A model generated the notes under the pieces. It ran no database searches. It was not told where the DNA came from and was given only the letters and a program-made list of their open reading frames with translations. DNA of 64,000 bases. It comes from Streptomyces iakyrus. GTDB lineage: Bacteria > Actinomycetota > Actinomycetes > Streptomycetales > Streptomycetaceae. Both the position numbers and the translations under genes were made by a program. The stretch is taken from positions 124,001-188,000 of the forward strand of contig NZ_JNXI01000027.1 in the NCBI RefSeq assembly GCF_000717055.1, in the 5' to 3' direction. Positions 27,789-37,175 of the stretch are shown here, in pieces (within the stretch, counting starts at the first letter, position 1; every line of letters starts with the position of its first letter).

Positions 27789-28638
27789 TCCGCGGCGGCC
27801 GCTGGCACTTCGGGCAGTAGTAGCTCGACCGGTTCATCCAGGGCCGGCGCCGCATGGGCGTGCCGCAGCGCCGGCAGGGCAGGCCCTCACGGCCGTACGC
27901 GTCGAGCGACCGGTCGAAGTAGCCCGACTCCCCGTTGACGTTGACGTAGAGGCTGTCGAAGCTGGTGCCTCCCACCGCGAGGGCCGCGTTCATCACGTCC
28001 CGGACGTGCCCGAGGAGCATCAGGGTGCGCGGGCGGGTGAAGGTGGCGGTGGGGCGCTCGTAGTGGATGCGGGCGCGCCACAGGGCCTCGTCCGCGTAGA
28101 TGTTGCCGACGCCGCTGATCAGCGACTGGTCGAGCAGGGCCCGCTTGATCGTGGACCGCTTGCGGCGCAGCGCCTGGTGGAATGCCTCGTCGTCGAAGAG
28201 CGGGTCCAGCGGGTCGCGGGCGATGTGCGCGATGACGTCGGGCAGGCCGTCGGGGGTGTTCTCGTGCAGCGACAGGCCGCCGAAGGTGCGCTGGTCGACG
28301 AAGCGGAGTTCGGTGTCCAGGGCGTCGGTGAAGCGGACGCGGATGCGCAGGTGCTTCTCGTCCGGGGCCGTGTGCGGCTGGACCAGGAGCTGGCCGCTCA
28401 TGCCGAGGTGGGCCAGGATCGACTGGTCCGTGTCCTCCAGGGGCAGCCACAGGTACTTGCCGCGGCGGCTGGGGACGCCGATGCGGTGGCCCTTCAGGCG
28501 GTGGGCGAAGTCGTCGGCGCCCGCGAGGTGGCGGCGCACGGCACGCGGGTGCCGCACCTCGGTCTCGGCGACGGTCCGGTGGGCGACCCACCGCTCGAGA
28601 CCGCGCCGGACGACCTCGACCTCGGGCAACTCGGGCAT
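27778..28638 (-). CDS. mutM: Formamidopyrimidine-DNA glycosylase
   Basis: MutM removes 8-oxoguanine and formamidopyrimidines from DNA and nicks the site. The start at 28638 gives [13 protein letters not shown], with the catalytic N-terminal Pro exposed after Met removal. The five-codon upstream extension would block it. The product is 286 residues with the helix-two-turn-helix ([16 protein letters not shown]) and the zinc finger [11 protein letters not shown]...CPKCQ. It lies downstream of rnc on the same strand. Confidence 0.95.
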   Translation of the reverse strand: MPELPEVEVVRRGLERWVAHRTVAETEVRHPRAVRRHLAGADDFAHRLKGHRIGVPSRRGKYLWLPLEDTDQSILAHLGMSGQLLVQPHTAPDEKHLRIRVRFTDALDTELRFVDQRTFGGLSLHENTPDGLPDVIAHIARDPLDPLFDDEAFHQALRRKRSTIKRALLDQSLISGVGNIYADEALWRARIHYERPTATFTRPRTLMLLGHVRDVMNAALAVGGTSFDSLYVNVNGESGYFDRSLDAYGREGLPCRRCGTPMRRRPWMNRSSYYCPKCQRPPRITP

Positions 28639-28672
28639 GGGGTCCCCCGTCACAAGAACGTGTGGATGACGC

Positions 28673-28703
28673 GAGCGCCCGCCCCGGGCAGGGGCGGGCG
28701 CTC
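28673..28703. terminator. Perfect 13-bp hairpin between rnc and mutM
   Basis: GAGCGCCCGCCCC and its exact complement are separated by a 5-base loop. The hairpin lies in the 105-bp gap between rnc and mutM. It may terminate or attenuate the rnc transcript or be a processing site for the RNase III encoded next to it. Confidence 0.65.
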
Positions 28704-28743
28704 GGGTGCGCTGTGCTCGCCGCCCGGTGCGGGCGGCGGCGGT

Positions 28744-29580
28744 TCAGCCGTCGGCGGAGCCGTCGACGGCCGTGTGGGCGGCCTGAGCCGCCGCCGTCTG
28801 CGTCGCCTCGGCGGCCTTGGCGGCCTTGGCGCGCTCGTCCGCCGCGGCCCGGATGGACCGCCATGCGGACTCGGCGGCCTGCTGCTCCGCCTCCTTCTTG
28901 CTGCGGCCGGTGCCGGTGCCGTACGAGACGCCTCCGACGCGGGCGGCAGCAGTGAAGGTCTTCTCGTGGTCGGGGCCGGTCTCCGTGACCAGGTACTCGG
29001 GGACACCGAGCCCCTCGGTCGCGGTGAGCTCCTGGAGACTGGTCTTCCAGTCCAGGCCGGCTCCGAGGTTCGAGGACTTCTCGATCAGCGGGTCGAACAG
29101 GCGGTGCACCAGCTCCGCCGCCGAGTCCAGTCCCTGGTCGAGATAGACGGCGCCGATCACCGCTTCGAGGGTGTCGGCGAGGATGGATGCCTTGTCCCGG
29201 CCGCCCGTGCCCTCTTCACCCCGGCCGAGCCGGATGAAGGAGCCCAGGTCGAGCCCGCGGCCCACCTCGGCGAGCGCACGCGAGTTCACCACCGCGGCCC
29301 GCAGCTTGGCCAGCTGGCCTTCTGGGAGGTCGGGGTGGGTGCGGTACAGCGTGTCCGTGACCACGAGGCCGAGGACGGAGTCCCCGAGGAACTCCAGGCG
29401 CTCGTTGGTCGGAAGACCGCCGTTCTCGTATGCGTACGACCGGTGGGTCAGTGCGCGCACCAGAAGGGCGGACTCGAGCTTGTACCCGAGCCGCCCTTCC
29501 AGAAGCGTGTGGGACGAGGCCTGGTTGTCCGCCGGAGCACTCCCGCTCGCACGGGAAGACTTGTTCTTAGGCGTGGACAC
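28744..29580 (-). CDS. rnc: Ribonuclease III (AbsB)
   Basis: RNase III cleaves double-stranded RNA in rRNA and mRNA processing. In S. coelicolor the gene is known as absB because mutants lose antibiotic production. The 278-residue protein has the signature [16 protein letters not shown], the second catalytic block [15 protein letters not shown], and a dsRNA-binding domain ([13 protein letters not shown] to [13 protein letters not shown]). The Ala-rich tail is extra. The GTG at 29580 (VSTPKNKSS) behind AGAGG is chosen over the upstream frame, which covers rpmF. Confidence 0.95.
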   Translation of the reverse strand: MSTPKNKSSRASGSAPADNQASSHTLLEGRLGYKLESALLVRALTHRSYAYENGGLPTNERLEFLGDSVLGLVVTDTLYRTHPDLPEGQLAKLRAAVVNSRALAEVGRGLDLGSFIRLGRGEEGTGGRDKASILADTLEAVIGAVYLDQGLDSAAELVHRLFDPLIEKSSNLGAGLDWKTSLQELTATEGLGVPEYLVTETGPDHEKTFTAAARVGGVSYGTGTGRSKKEAEQQAAESAWRSIRAAADERAKAAKAAEATQTAAAQAAHTAVDGSADG

Positions 29581-29599
29581 AGTGCCTCTCACCAGCCGC

Positions 29600-29773
29600 T
29601 CAGACCTCGAGGACCTGGCGCTTGTTGTAGGTGCCGCACGACGGGCACGCGATGTGCTGCTGCTTGGGCTCGTGGCAGCGCTCGCACGCAACCAGGGTGG
29701 GGACCGCAGCCTTCCACTGCGACCGGCGGTGGCGCGTGTTGCTGCGCGACATCTTCCGCTTCGGAACAGCCAC
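29600..29773 (-). CDS. rpmF: 50S ribosomal protein L32
   Basis: This 57-residue zinc-containing L32 reads [20 protein letters not shown] at its N-terminus and carries two CxxC knuckles (CERCHE, CPSCG). It starts at a GTG behind AGGAG, two bases after the DUF177 stop, and lies 19 bases before rnc. The DUF177-rpmF-rnc order is widely conserved. Confidence 0.96.
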   Translation of the reverse strand: MAVPKRKMSRSNTRHRRSQWKAAVPTLVACERCHEPKQQHIACPSCGTYNKRQVLEV

Positions 29774-29775
29774 GG

Positions 29776-30429
29776 CTACTTCTCCTGCTTCTCGTCGGCG
29801 CGTGCTGACTGAGGCGCGCCGCCGCTCATCTCGTCCTTCTCGCCGTCCTTCATGGTGCCGGCGAGTCCCTGCAATGCCGCCCAACGGATGTCGACGGCGT
29901 CGTGGTGGTGGTCCGGGTCGTCCGCCAGCCGCGCGCCGCACTCGGCGCACAGACCGGGGCAGTCTTCCCGGCACACCGGCTGCATCGGCAGTGCGAGCAC
30001 CACCGCATCACGCAGCACGGGCTCGAGGTCGAACAAGCCGTCCTCGAGGAAGAGCCTGTCCTCGTCGTCCTCGGCGTCGTCGCCCGGTTCCGCGATCACG
30101 CGGCCCCGGTCGTCGGCGTCAGGGTACGAGAACATCTCCTGGAATTCCGCTTCGAGCTCCTGCTCGAGCGGCTCCAGACACCTTACGCACTCCCCCTCGG
30201 CCGCAGCACGGGCGGTGCCTGTGACGAGCACCCCTTCCATGACCGACTCCAGGCGGAGTTCGAGCTCCACCGGGGCGCCTTCCGGCACTCCGATGACTCC
30301 CTTGATACCGAGGTCCTGGGGAGCGTCGACCGTGCGGGTCAGGCGCTGCAGCGCACCAGGCCGCCGACCCAGCTCGTGTGTGTCGAACACGAGGGGGTTG
30401 CGGTGGTCGAGGCGGGCGTTCAGGGCCAT
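29776..30429 (-). CDS. DUF177 (YceD-type) protein
   Basis: The 217-residue protein has the DUF177 core: [21 protein letters not shown], the acidic block [17 protein letters not shown] and the zinc-like [16 protein letters not shown]. The family is always next to rpmF and is linked to 23S rRNA or ribosome accumulation, but the mechanism is uncertain. The ATG at 30429 ([11 protein letters not shown]) has no clear ribosome site at normal spacing, so initiation may be leaderless or weak. Confidence 0.9.
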   Translation of the reverse strand: MALNARLDHRNPLVFDTHELGRRPGALQRLTRTVDAPQDLGIKGVIGVPEGAPVELELRLESVMEGVLVTGTARAAAEGECVRCLEPLEQELEAEFQEMFSYPDADDRGRVIAEPGDDAEDDEDRLFLEDGLFDLEPVLRDAVVLALPMQPVCREDCPGLCAECGARLADDPDHHHDAVDIRWAALQGLAGTMKDGEKDEMSGGAPQSARADEKQEK

Positions 30430-30553
30430 TCCTGCTTTCGGTGAGAGCTCGGGGACGCCGCCCTTCGGTGTTCCCGGGCAGCGTTGATCGCGGACGTACA
30501 CGCGACCGAAGAGCCAGGATACTGGACCTTTCGCTGTCGGCCCAATCCGGTCC

Positions 30554-31627
30554 TCAGCCCTGGCCCCGGCCCTGCTCGTAGGCCCGCAGCTGCTCGGCGC
30601 TGATCATGCCGGTGTCGAAGAGACTGGTCTCGTCGAGGGCGTAGCCCTGGTGGCCCTGTTGTTGCTGGTGGGCCTGCTGCGGCTGCTGCTGGGCCTGGTT
30701 CGGGTCGTAGGGGGTCTGCTGCGGGTCGTAGCCCTGGTAGCCGTAGGGGTCCTGCTGGTAGCCGTAGGGGTCCTGCTGGGCGGCGTAGGCCTGCTGCGGG
30801 TAGCCGCCGTAGGGGTCGGGCTGCTGCTGATAGCCGTACACCGGCTCAGGCTGCTGCGGCTGCGCGTAGTCCTGCTGCTGGGCGGGCCGCTCGGCCGGGG
30901 TCTCCTGGTCCGCGAGGGCGGCCAGGTCGGCGAGGTAGTCGGCGTCGCTGGAGTGCTGGACGGTGCTCGCGTCGTCGGCGAGGGCTCCGAGGTCGTCGGT
31001 GGCGATCCGGCCGTGCAGCTTCTGCCGGCCGCGGCCGACGGCCTCCAGGGTCTTGGCGAGGACCGCCTCGAAGGCGCCCAGCTTGACGTCGACGTACTCG
31101 TCGGCGCTGCGGCGCTGGGTCTCGGGGTCATGGCTGCGCTCGGGGGCGTCCTCGTCCTCGTAGCCCTGCTCGTCGGTGCCGGGGCCGGTGCCCAGGAGCT
31201 TCTCGCGGCCGCGGCCGACGGAGCCCAGGGTCTTGGTGAGGACGACCTCGAAGTTGGCGAGCTTGGAGTCGACGTACTCGTCGGCCTCGGCGCGGATCTC
31301 CTCGGCCTCCTGGCGGGCCTCGGCGAGGATCCGGTCGGCCTCGGCCTGGGAACGGCGGGCGACCTCGGTACCGGAGACCAGCGAACCGCGCTCGGCGTGC
31401 GCGCCCTCGATGATCCGCTGGGCCTCCTGGCGGGCCTGCTCGACCATCTGCTCCCGGCCGCCGATCAGCTCCTGTGCCTGGGCGAGGGAGTCGGGCAGCG
31501 CCGCGCGCACCTCCTCCAGCATCGCGAGCAGGTCGGCGCGGTTGACCACGCACGAGGCCGACATGGGCATGGACCGGGCGCCGGAGACCGCGGAGACGAT
31601 CTCGTCGAGCTTCTTCTGCACGTCCAC
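30554..31627 (-). CDS. DivIVA-like coiled-coil cell-division protein
   Basis: The 357-residue protein has an N-terminal coiled-coil region (LDEIVSAVSGARS, QARQEAQRIIEGAHAERGS) typical of DivIVA-related division initiation proteins. Two copies of a 32-residue unit follow (ADEYVD...VGRGR, residues 115-146 and 175-206). The C-terminal 110 residues are Gln/Tyr/Pro-rich (QQDPYGYQ repeats) and probably disordered. It starts at GTG 31627 with a weak ribosome site. The role is inferred from coiled-coil type and its constant place between coaD and rpmF. Confidence 0.72.
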   Translation of the reverse strand: MDVQKKLDEIVSAVSGARSMPMSASCVVNRADLLAMLEEVRAALPDSLAQAQELIGGREQMVEQARQEAQRIIEGAHAERGSLVSGTEVARRSQAEADRILAEARQEAEEIRAEADEYVDSKLANFEVVLTKTLGSVGRGREKLLGTGPGTDEQGYEDEDAPERSHDPETQRRSADEYVDVKLGAFEAVLAKTLEAVGRGRQKLHGRIATDDLGALADDASTVQHSSDADYLADLAALADQETPAERPAQQQDYAQPQQPEPVYGYQQQPDPYGGYPQQAYAAQQDPYGYQQDPYGYQGYDPQQTPYDPNQAQQQPQQAHQQQQGHQGYALDETSLFDTGMISAEQLRAYEQGRGQG

Positions 31628-31748
31628 CGTGTGCTCGCCACTCTCTACAGATGCGTTGGAGACGGACGGGACGACTGTACGGCCACGGGGTCGCCCCGGG
31701 ACACCGGGTGACGGGCAGTCAAGCCCCGGGAGGACGTCCGGGGCCGGT

Positions 31749-32228
31749 TCAGTCCTTCCGCAGGCGCTCGGTGAGGACGCCGAGGACCTCCGCGGGCACC
31801 AGGTGGGAGACGTCGCCGCCCCAGGTCGCGACCTCCTTGACCAGGGAGGACGACAGGAAGCTGTAGGTGGGGTTGGTGGGGATGAAGAGGGTTTCCACGC
31901 CCGAGAGGCCGTTGTTCATCTGGGCCATCTGGAGCTCGTAGTCGAAGTCGCTGACGGCGCGCAGGCCCTTGACGATGGCGGGGATCTCGCGCTGCTTGCA
32001 GAAGTCGACGAGCAGGCCGTGGAAGGCCTCCACGCGGACGTTGCCGTACTCGGCGGTGACGCGGCGGATCAGGTCGATCCGCTCCTCGATCTCGAACAGG
32101 CCCTTCTTGGCCTGGTTGATCATCACCGCGACATAGACCTCGTCGTACAGCCTGGAGGCGCGGGAAATGATGTCGAGGTGTCCGTTGGTGATCGGGTCGA
32201 ACGACCCGGGACAGACGGCGCGGCGCAC
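31749..32228 (-). CDS. coaD: Phosphopantetheine adenylyltransferase
   Basis: CoaD makes dephospho-CoA from phosphopantetheine and ATP. The 159-residue protein has [16 protein letters not shown] (the T/HxGH nucleotide motif) and [15 protein letters not shown]. The GTG at 32228 ([10 protein letters not shown]) lies seven bases from GAGGGA and gives the usual length. A longer in-frame ATG at 32258 would add ten residues. It follows rsmD after 26 bases, a conserved pairing. Confidence 0.95.
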   Translation of the reverse strand: MRRAVCPGSFDPITNGHLDIISRASRLYDEVYVAVMINQAKKGLFEIEERIDLIRRVTAEYGNVRVEAFHGLLVDFCKQREIPAIVKGLRAVSDFDYELQMAQMNNGLSGVETLFIPTNPTYSFLSSSLVKEVATWGGDVSHLVPAEVLGVLTERLRKD

Positions 32229-32254
32229 TTGTGTTCCCTCGCTCTCCGGTCCGG

Positions 32255-32842
32255 TCATCGTGCGTCTTCGCACGTAGAGGCGGCGCGACCGTACCAAAAC
32301 GTTCCCTCGCCGTAGCGACGGGCCCGGAGGGGTTCGAAACCCTCGGGCCACCGGAATTCACCGCCTCTGGTGCTGCGCTCCACGGTGACGAGGGCATCCC
32401 CGGCGAGCCAGCCCTCCGAGCGGAGTGTGAGGAGGATCTCCCGAAGATCGTCGTCCGTGACGGCGTACGGGGGGTCGAGGAAGACGAGGTCGTACGGGGC
32501 GCCGGGGGGTGGCGTACGGATGATCTGTTCCGCTTTGCCGGATCTGACCTCGGCGCCGGGGAGGCCGAGGTTCTTCACGTTGTCGCGGACCGTGCGGACG
32601 GCTTTGGCGTCGGCCTCGACGAGGAGGGTGTGGCCCGCGCCCCGGGACAGGGCCTCCAGGCCCACTGCGCCCGAGCCGGCGTAGAGGTCGAGGACGCGTT
32701 CGCCTTCCAGGGGACCGCCGAGGAGGGACTGCCAGGTGGAGAAGAGGCCCTCCCGGGCGCGGTCCGATGTGGGGCGGGTTCCTGTGCCGGGTGGGACTGC
32801 CAAGCGGCGTCCGCCGGCTGTGCCGGCGATCACGCGGGTCAT
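32255..32842 (-). CDS. rsmD: 16S rRNA (guanine966-N2)-methyltransferase RsmD
   Basis: RsmD methylates G966 of 16S rRNA. The 195-residue protein has motif [20 protein letters not shown] and the catalytic LVFLDPPY. The ATG at 32842 ([13 protein letters not shown]) follows AAGGA. It is separated from recG by 80 bases that contain a dispersed repeat, and it directly precedes coaD. Confidence 0.94.
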   Translation of the reverse strand: MTRVIAGTAGGRRLAVPPGTGTRPTSDRAREGLFSTWQSLLGGPLEGERVLDLYAGSGAVGLEALSRGAGHTLLVEADAKAVRTVRDNVKNLGLPGAEVRSGKAEQIIRTPPPGAPYDLVFLDPPYAVTDDDLREILLTLRSEGWLAGDALVTVERSTRGGEFRWPEGFEPLRARRYGEGTFWYGRAASTCEDAR

Positions 32843-32879
32843 CTTCGGTCCTTGCTCGTGAGCGGCTTTCGGTATCAGT

Positions 32880-32909
32880 GTGGCTGGTCGCGCAGTTCCC
32901 CGCGCCCCT
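32880..32909 (+). repeat. 30-bp dispersed repeat, recG-rsmD gap
   Basis: This copy matches the smc copy in all 30 bases. It fills most of the 80-bp gap between the recG stop and the rsmD start. Confidence 0.85.
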
Positions 32910-32922
32910 GGGCAAGCATCGC

Positions 32923-35148
32923 TCAGCCCTTTTCCAGGTACTGCTCCCTTTCCTCGTCCAAGAGGGCGTCCAGAGCCGTCCGGAGTGCGGGAAGCCGGGA
33001 CAGCTCCGGGTCGGCGGCCACTACCGCCGTCGCCTCCTCCCTGGCCTCCGCGATGATCTCCTCGTCCTCGATGACGGCGAGGACCTTCAGGGAGGTCCTG
33101 GCGCCCGACTGGGCCTGGCCGAGGACGTCGCCCTCGCGGCGCTGTTCCAGGTCGATGCGGGAGAGTTCGAAACCGTCGAGCGTGGAGGCGACCGCGCCCA
33201 GGCGCTGGCGGGCCGGGCTCGCCTCGGGCATCTCGGTGACCAGGAGACAGAGGCCGGGGGCGGAGCCACGGCCCACCCGGCCGCGCAGCTGGTGGAGCTG
33301 GGAGACGCCGAAGCGGTCGGCGTCCATGATCACCATGGCCGTTGCGTTCGGGACGTTGACGCCGACCTCGATGACCGTCGTGGCGACCAGGACGTGCGTC
33401 TCGCCGGCGGCGAAGCGGCGCATCACGGCGTCCTTGTCGTCGGGGTGCATCCTGCCGTGCAGGATTTCGATCCGCAGGCCCTTGAGGGGGCCCTTGACCA
33501 GCTGGTCGGCCACGTCGAGGACGGCGAGGGGCGGGCGCTTCTCCGCGGCGTCCTCCGGGGACTGCGGCTTCTTCTTGCCGGACTTCTTCGGGTCGTCCTC
33601 CTCGTCGCCGATGCGGGGGCAGACCACGTAGGCCTGGTGGCCGTTCTCCACCTCCTCGCGGACCCTTTCCCACGCGCGGGACAGGAAGTGGGGCTTGTCC
33701 GCTGCCGGGACCACATGGCTGGCGATCGGCGAGCGGCCCGCCGGGAGCTGGTCCAGGACGGATGTCTCCAGGTCGCCGAAGACCGTCATGGCGACCGTGC
33801 GCGGGATGGGCGTGGCCGTCATGACCAGCAGATGCGGGGGTTGCTTGCCCTTGCCGCGCAGGGCGTCGCGCTGCTCGACGCCGAAGCGGTGCTGTTCGTC
33901 GACCACGACCAGGCCCAGGTCGTGGAACTGCACCTTGTCCTCGATCAGCGCGTGCGTGCCGATGACGATGCCCGCTTCGCCGGTGGTGAGGTCGAGCAGG
34001 GCGTGCCGCCGGGCGGCCGCACCCATGGAGCCGGTGAGCAGCACCACCTTGGTGGCCTGCTCGGCCCCGCTCAGCATGCCGCCCTCGGCCAGCTCGCCCA
34101 TCATCTCGACGATGGACCGGTGGTGCTGCTGCGCGAGCACTTCGGTGGGCGCGAGCATGGCCGCCTGCCCGCCCGCGTCGACCACGGCGAGCATGGCGCG
34201 CAGGGCGACCATCGTCTTCCCGGAACCCACTTCCCCCTGCAACAGCCGGTGCATCGGATGGTCCGTGGCCAGGTCGTCGAAGATCTCCCGGGAGACGCGC
34301 TGCTGGCCGTCGGTGAGGGTGAAGGGGAGGCGGGCGTCGAAGGCCGTGAGGAGGCCGTCGGGGGCGGGCCTGCGGGGGACGGCGGGGAGTTGGGCGTCCG
34401 CGTGGCGGCGGCGGGCCAGGGCTACCTGGAGGACGAAGGCCTCGTCCCACTTGAGGCGGGAGCGGGCGTCCTCGATGTCGGCCTTGGTCTGCGGGCGGTG
34501 GATCTTGAGCAGGGCCTCGGGCAGGGGCACCAGGCCGCGGCCCTCGCGCAGGGACTCCGGGAGCGGTTCGACGGCCTCCCGGGCCGTGGGCAGGACCGTC
34601 TGGATCGCCTTGCCGATCTTCCAGGACTCCAGCTTGGCGGTGGCGGGGTAGATCGGGATCAGCGCGCCTGCCCAGGTCTCGACGGACTCCTCCGGATCGC
34701 CGCGCAGCAACTCGTACGCCGGGTGCGCCAGTTGAAGGCGGCGATTGAAGACGGAGACCTTGCCCGCGAACATCGCACGGGTGCCCGGCAGCAGTTCCTT
34801 GTGGGGCTTGTGGACGCCCGCGCCGAAGAAGACCAGTTGGAGCCGGCCGCTGCCGTCCGTGATCGTGACTTCCAGGCGCTGGCCCTTGCCGCGCGGGGCC
34901 TTGGCGGAGGCGAACGTGTGCAGGCGGGCGTCGGCGACCTGTGCGACCACCGTGACGTGCTCGTCCATGGGGAGGTCGGCGAGGTGCGTGAGCTGGCCGC
35001 GCTCCTCGTATCTGCGCGGGTAGTGGTGGAGGAGGTCGCCGACGGTGAGCAGGCCGAGGTGCTCGGCCATCACCTTCGCGGTGGCGGGGCCGAGCACCGA
35101 CTTCAGGGGCTGTCGCAGGGGTTCTTCCAGTGCGGGCACGAGATCCAT
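32923..35148 (-). CDS. recG: ATP-dependent DNA helicase RecG
   Basis: RecG remodels stalled replication forks and branched DNA. The 741-residue protein has an N-terminal wedge/OB region (VTVVAQVADARLHTF), Walker A GEVGSGKTMVALRAM, the DEQH box VVVDEQHRFG, motif III VMTATPIPRT and motif VI QLHQLRGRVGRG. An insert rich in Lys, Pro and Glu (DPKKSGKKKPQSPEDAAEK) lies in helicase domain 2. The ATG at 35148 (DLVPALEEP) fits the family better than an ATG seven codons upstream. Confidence 0.95.
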   Translation of the reverse strand: MDLVPALEEPLRQPLKSVLGPATAKVMAEHLGLLTVGDLLHHYPRRYEERGQLTHLADLPMDEHVTVVAQVADARLHTFASAKAPRGKGQRLEVTITDGSGRLQLVFFGAGVHKPHKELLPGTRAMFAGKVSVFNRRLQLAHPAYELLRGDPEESVETWAGALIPIYPATAKLESWKIGKAIQTVLPTAREAVEPLPESLREGRGLVPLPEALLKIHRPQTKADIEDARSRLKWDEAFVLQVALARRRHADAQLPAVPRRPAPDGLLTAFDARLPFTLTDGQQRVSREIFDDLATDHPMHRLLQGEVGSGKTMVALRAMLAVVDAGGQAAMLAPTEVLAQQHHRSIVEMMGELAEGGMLSGAEQATKVVLLTGSMGAAARRHALLDLTTGEAGIVIGTHALIEDKVQFHDLGLVVVDEQHRFGVEQRDALRGKGKQPPHLLVMTATPIPRTVAMTVFGDLETSVLDQLPAGRSPIASHVVPAADKPHFLSRAWERVREEVENGHQAYVVCPRIGDEEDDPKKSGKKKPQSPEDAAEKRPPLAVLDVADQLVKGPLKGLRIEILHGRMHPDDKDAVMRRFAAGETHVLVATTVIEVGVNVPNATAMVIMDADRFGVSQLHQLRGRVGRGSAPGLCLLVTEMPEASPARQRLGAVASTLDGFELSRIDLEQRREGDVLGQAQSGARTSLKVLAVIEDEEIIAEAREEATAVVAADPELSRLPALRTALDALLDEEREQYLEKG

Positions 35149-35336
35149 TGCACACCACGCCACTGACATCGGCGCCCAGGCCGCGGCCGGGACCGCCGTA
35201 AAGGTCCCGGAAACCCCTGGTCAGGCGGCTGGTTCGGGCCTTAGGATGACGCGCTCCCGGCCCCCTTCCGCGGTCACCGCCCCACCGGGACCGCCCTACC
35301 CCGCGCCGTCGCGAGTCCCCCACCGGCGCCGTGAAG

Positions 35337-37175
35337 ATGGACTCCCAGACCTCACAGGCATCCCAGCCACCCCATTCGCCCTCGTCACCTCACACGTTCC
35401 AGGTCGACCTGCGTGGTCTGGTGGACCTGCTCTCCCACCACCTCTACTCCAGTCCGAAGGTGTACCTGCGGGAGCTGCTGCAGAACGCCGTGGACGCCGT
35501 CACGGCCAGACGCGCTACGGAACCCGACGCTCCGGCCCGGGTCCGGCTGTACGCCGAGGGCGGTGCCCTGCGGGTCGAGGACACCGGCGTGGGCCTCACC
35601 GAGGCGGACGTGCACAGCCTGCTCGCCACCATCGGGCGCAGCTCCAAGCGGGCCGAGGGGCTTCAGGAGGCGCGGTCCGATTTCCTCGGGCAGTTCGGCA
35701 TCGGCCTGCTGGCCTGTTTCGTCGTCGCCGAGCGGATCCGGGTCGTCAGCCGCAGCGCCCTCACGCCCGGGGCGCCGCCGGTGGAGTGGACGGCGGCCGA
35801 TGACGGTTCCTACACCGTGCGGACGCTGCCGGACGCCGAGCGGCCCGAACCGGGCACGACCGTGCACCTGGTGGCCCGGGCGGGTGCCGCGGAGTGGCTC
35901 TCGCCCGGGCGGGTCGAGGCGCTGGCCCGGGACTTCGGCTCGCTGCTGCCGTACGACGTCCGGGTCGGTGACGAGGCGGTCACCGACCTTCCGGCACCCT
36001 GGGACCGTCCGTATCCGGGCCCGGCCGCCCGGCGCGTCGCCCTCGCCCGGCACTGCCACGGCCTGTTCGGCTTCACACCGCTGGACACGATCGACCTGTC
36101 CGTGCCGCTGGCCGGCATCCGCGGGGTGGCGTACGTGCTGCCGTCGGCGGTCAGCCCGGCCCAGCGCGCCGGTCACCGCGTGCACCTCAAGGGCATGCTG
36201 CTGACCGAGCGGGCCGAACAGCTGCTGCCCGACTGGGCGTTCTTCGTGCGCTGCGTGCTGGACACGGACAGTCTGCGGCCCACGGCGTCGCGCGAGTCGC
36301 TGTACGAGGACGAGACGCTGGCGGCCGTACGGGAGGCGCTGGGCGGGCGGATCCGGGCCTGGCTGACGGGGCTGGCGGCCGGTGATCCGGAGCGGCTGGG
36401 CGCGTTCCTGTCGATGCACCACCTGGGCGTGAAGTCGCTGGCCCGGCACGACCGGGAGATGCTGCGCACGATGCTGCCGTGGCTGCCGTTCGAGACGACC
36501 GACGGGCGGCTGTCCCTGGAGGAGTTCGCGCAGCGGCACCCGGTGGTGCACTTCACGCGGACCGTCGAGGAGTACCGGCAGGTCGCGCCGATCGCGTCCG
36601 CGCAGGGCATCGGCGTGATCAACGGCGGCTACACCTACGACAGCGAGCTGGTCCAGGCGCTGCCGTCGGTGCGGCCGGGGACCCAGGTCGCCGAGCTGGA
36701 CGCGGAGACGGTGACCGCGCATCTGGACGCGGTCGATCCGGCCGAGGAGCTGGCCCTGTCCGGTTTCCTGGCGGCGGCCCGGGCCCGGCTCGACCCGCTG
36801 GGCTGTGACGTCGTCCTGCGGGCCTTCCACCCGCTGTCCGTGCCCGCCCTGCACCTCGACGACCGGGACGCCCGGCACGAACAGGCCCGCGCGGACGCCG
36901 AGGAGCGGGCCGACGACCTGTGGGCGGGGATCCTGGGCTCCCTGCGGGGCAGCGCACCCCGCGCGCGTCTGGTGCTCAACCACCTCAACCCGCTGGTCCG
37001 CAGGATCAGCGCGCTGCCCGACCCGGAGCTGATCGGCACGGCCACGGAGTCGCTCTACGGGCAGGCGCTGCTGATGGCGCAGCGGCCGCTCAGGCCGGCC
37101 GACTCGGCGCTGCTCAACCGCGCGTTCATCGGCCTCCTGGAGTGGGCCACGCACAGCGAGGACGGTCAGGCATGA
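35337..37175 (+). CDS. HSP90-family ATPase (HtpG-like)
   Basis: The 612-residue protein has the GHKL ATPase motifs of Hsp90. Counting from the GTG two codons upstream, ELLQNAVDA is at 48-56, VEDTGVGLT at 82-90, GQFGIGLLACFVV at 120-132, and GTTVHL follows. The middle domain has LRPTASRESLYED, where the catalytic-loop Arg sits. The C-terminal part (RLVLNHLNPLVRRI to LLEWA) resembles an HtpG dimerisation region. Identity to canonical HtpG looks low outside the motifs. Its stop overlaps the start of the TPR gene by four bases, so the two are one unit. The start could also be the GTG at 35331. Confidence 0.85.
   Translation: MDSQTSQASQPPHSPSSPHTFQVDLRGLVDLLSHHLYSSPKVYLRELLQNAVDAVTARRATEPDAPARVRLYAEGGALRVEDTGVGLTEADVHSLLATIGRSSKRAEGLQEARSDFLGQFGIGLLACFVVAERIRVVSRSALTPGAPPVEWTAADDGSYTVRTLPDAERPEPGTTVHLVARAGAAEWLSPGRVEALARDFGSLLPYDVRVGDEAVTDLPAPWDRPYPGPAARRVALARHCHGLFGFTPLDTIDLSVPLAGIRGVAYVLPSAVSPAQRAGHRVHLKGMLLTERAEQLLPDWAFFVRCVLDTDSLRPTASRESLYEDETLAAVREALGGRIRAWLTGLAAGDPERLGAFLSMHHLGVKSLARHDREMLRTMLPWLPFETTDGRLSLEEFAQRHPVVHFTRTVEEYRQVAPIASAQGIGVINGGYTYDSELVQALPSVRPGTQVAELDAETVTAHLDAVDPAEELALSGFLAAARARLDPLGCDVVLRAFHPLSVPALHLDDRDARHEQARADAEERADDLWAGILGSLRGSAPRARLVLNHLNPLVRRISALPDPELIGTATESLYGQALLMAQRPLRPADSALLNRAFIGLLEWATHSEDGQA

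Noticed and set aside
32255..35323. 1022-codon minus frame covering recG and rsmD
   Set aside because: Only its last 195 codons are a real protein (RsmD). The rest is an out-of-frame shadow of recG.
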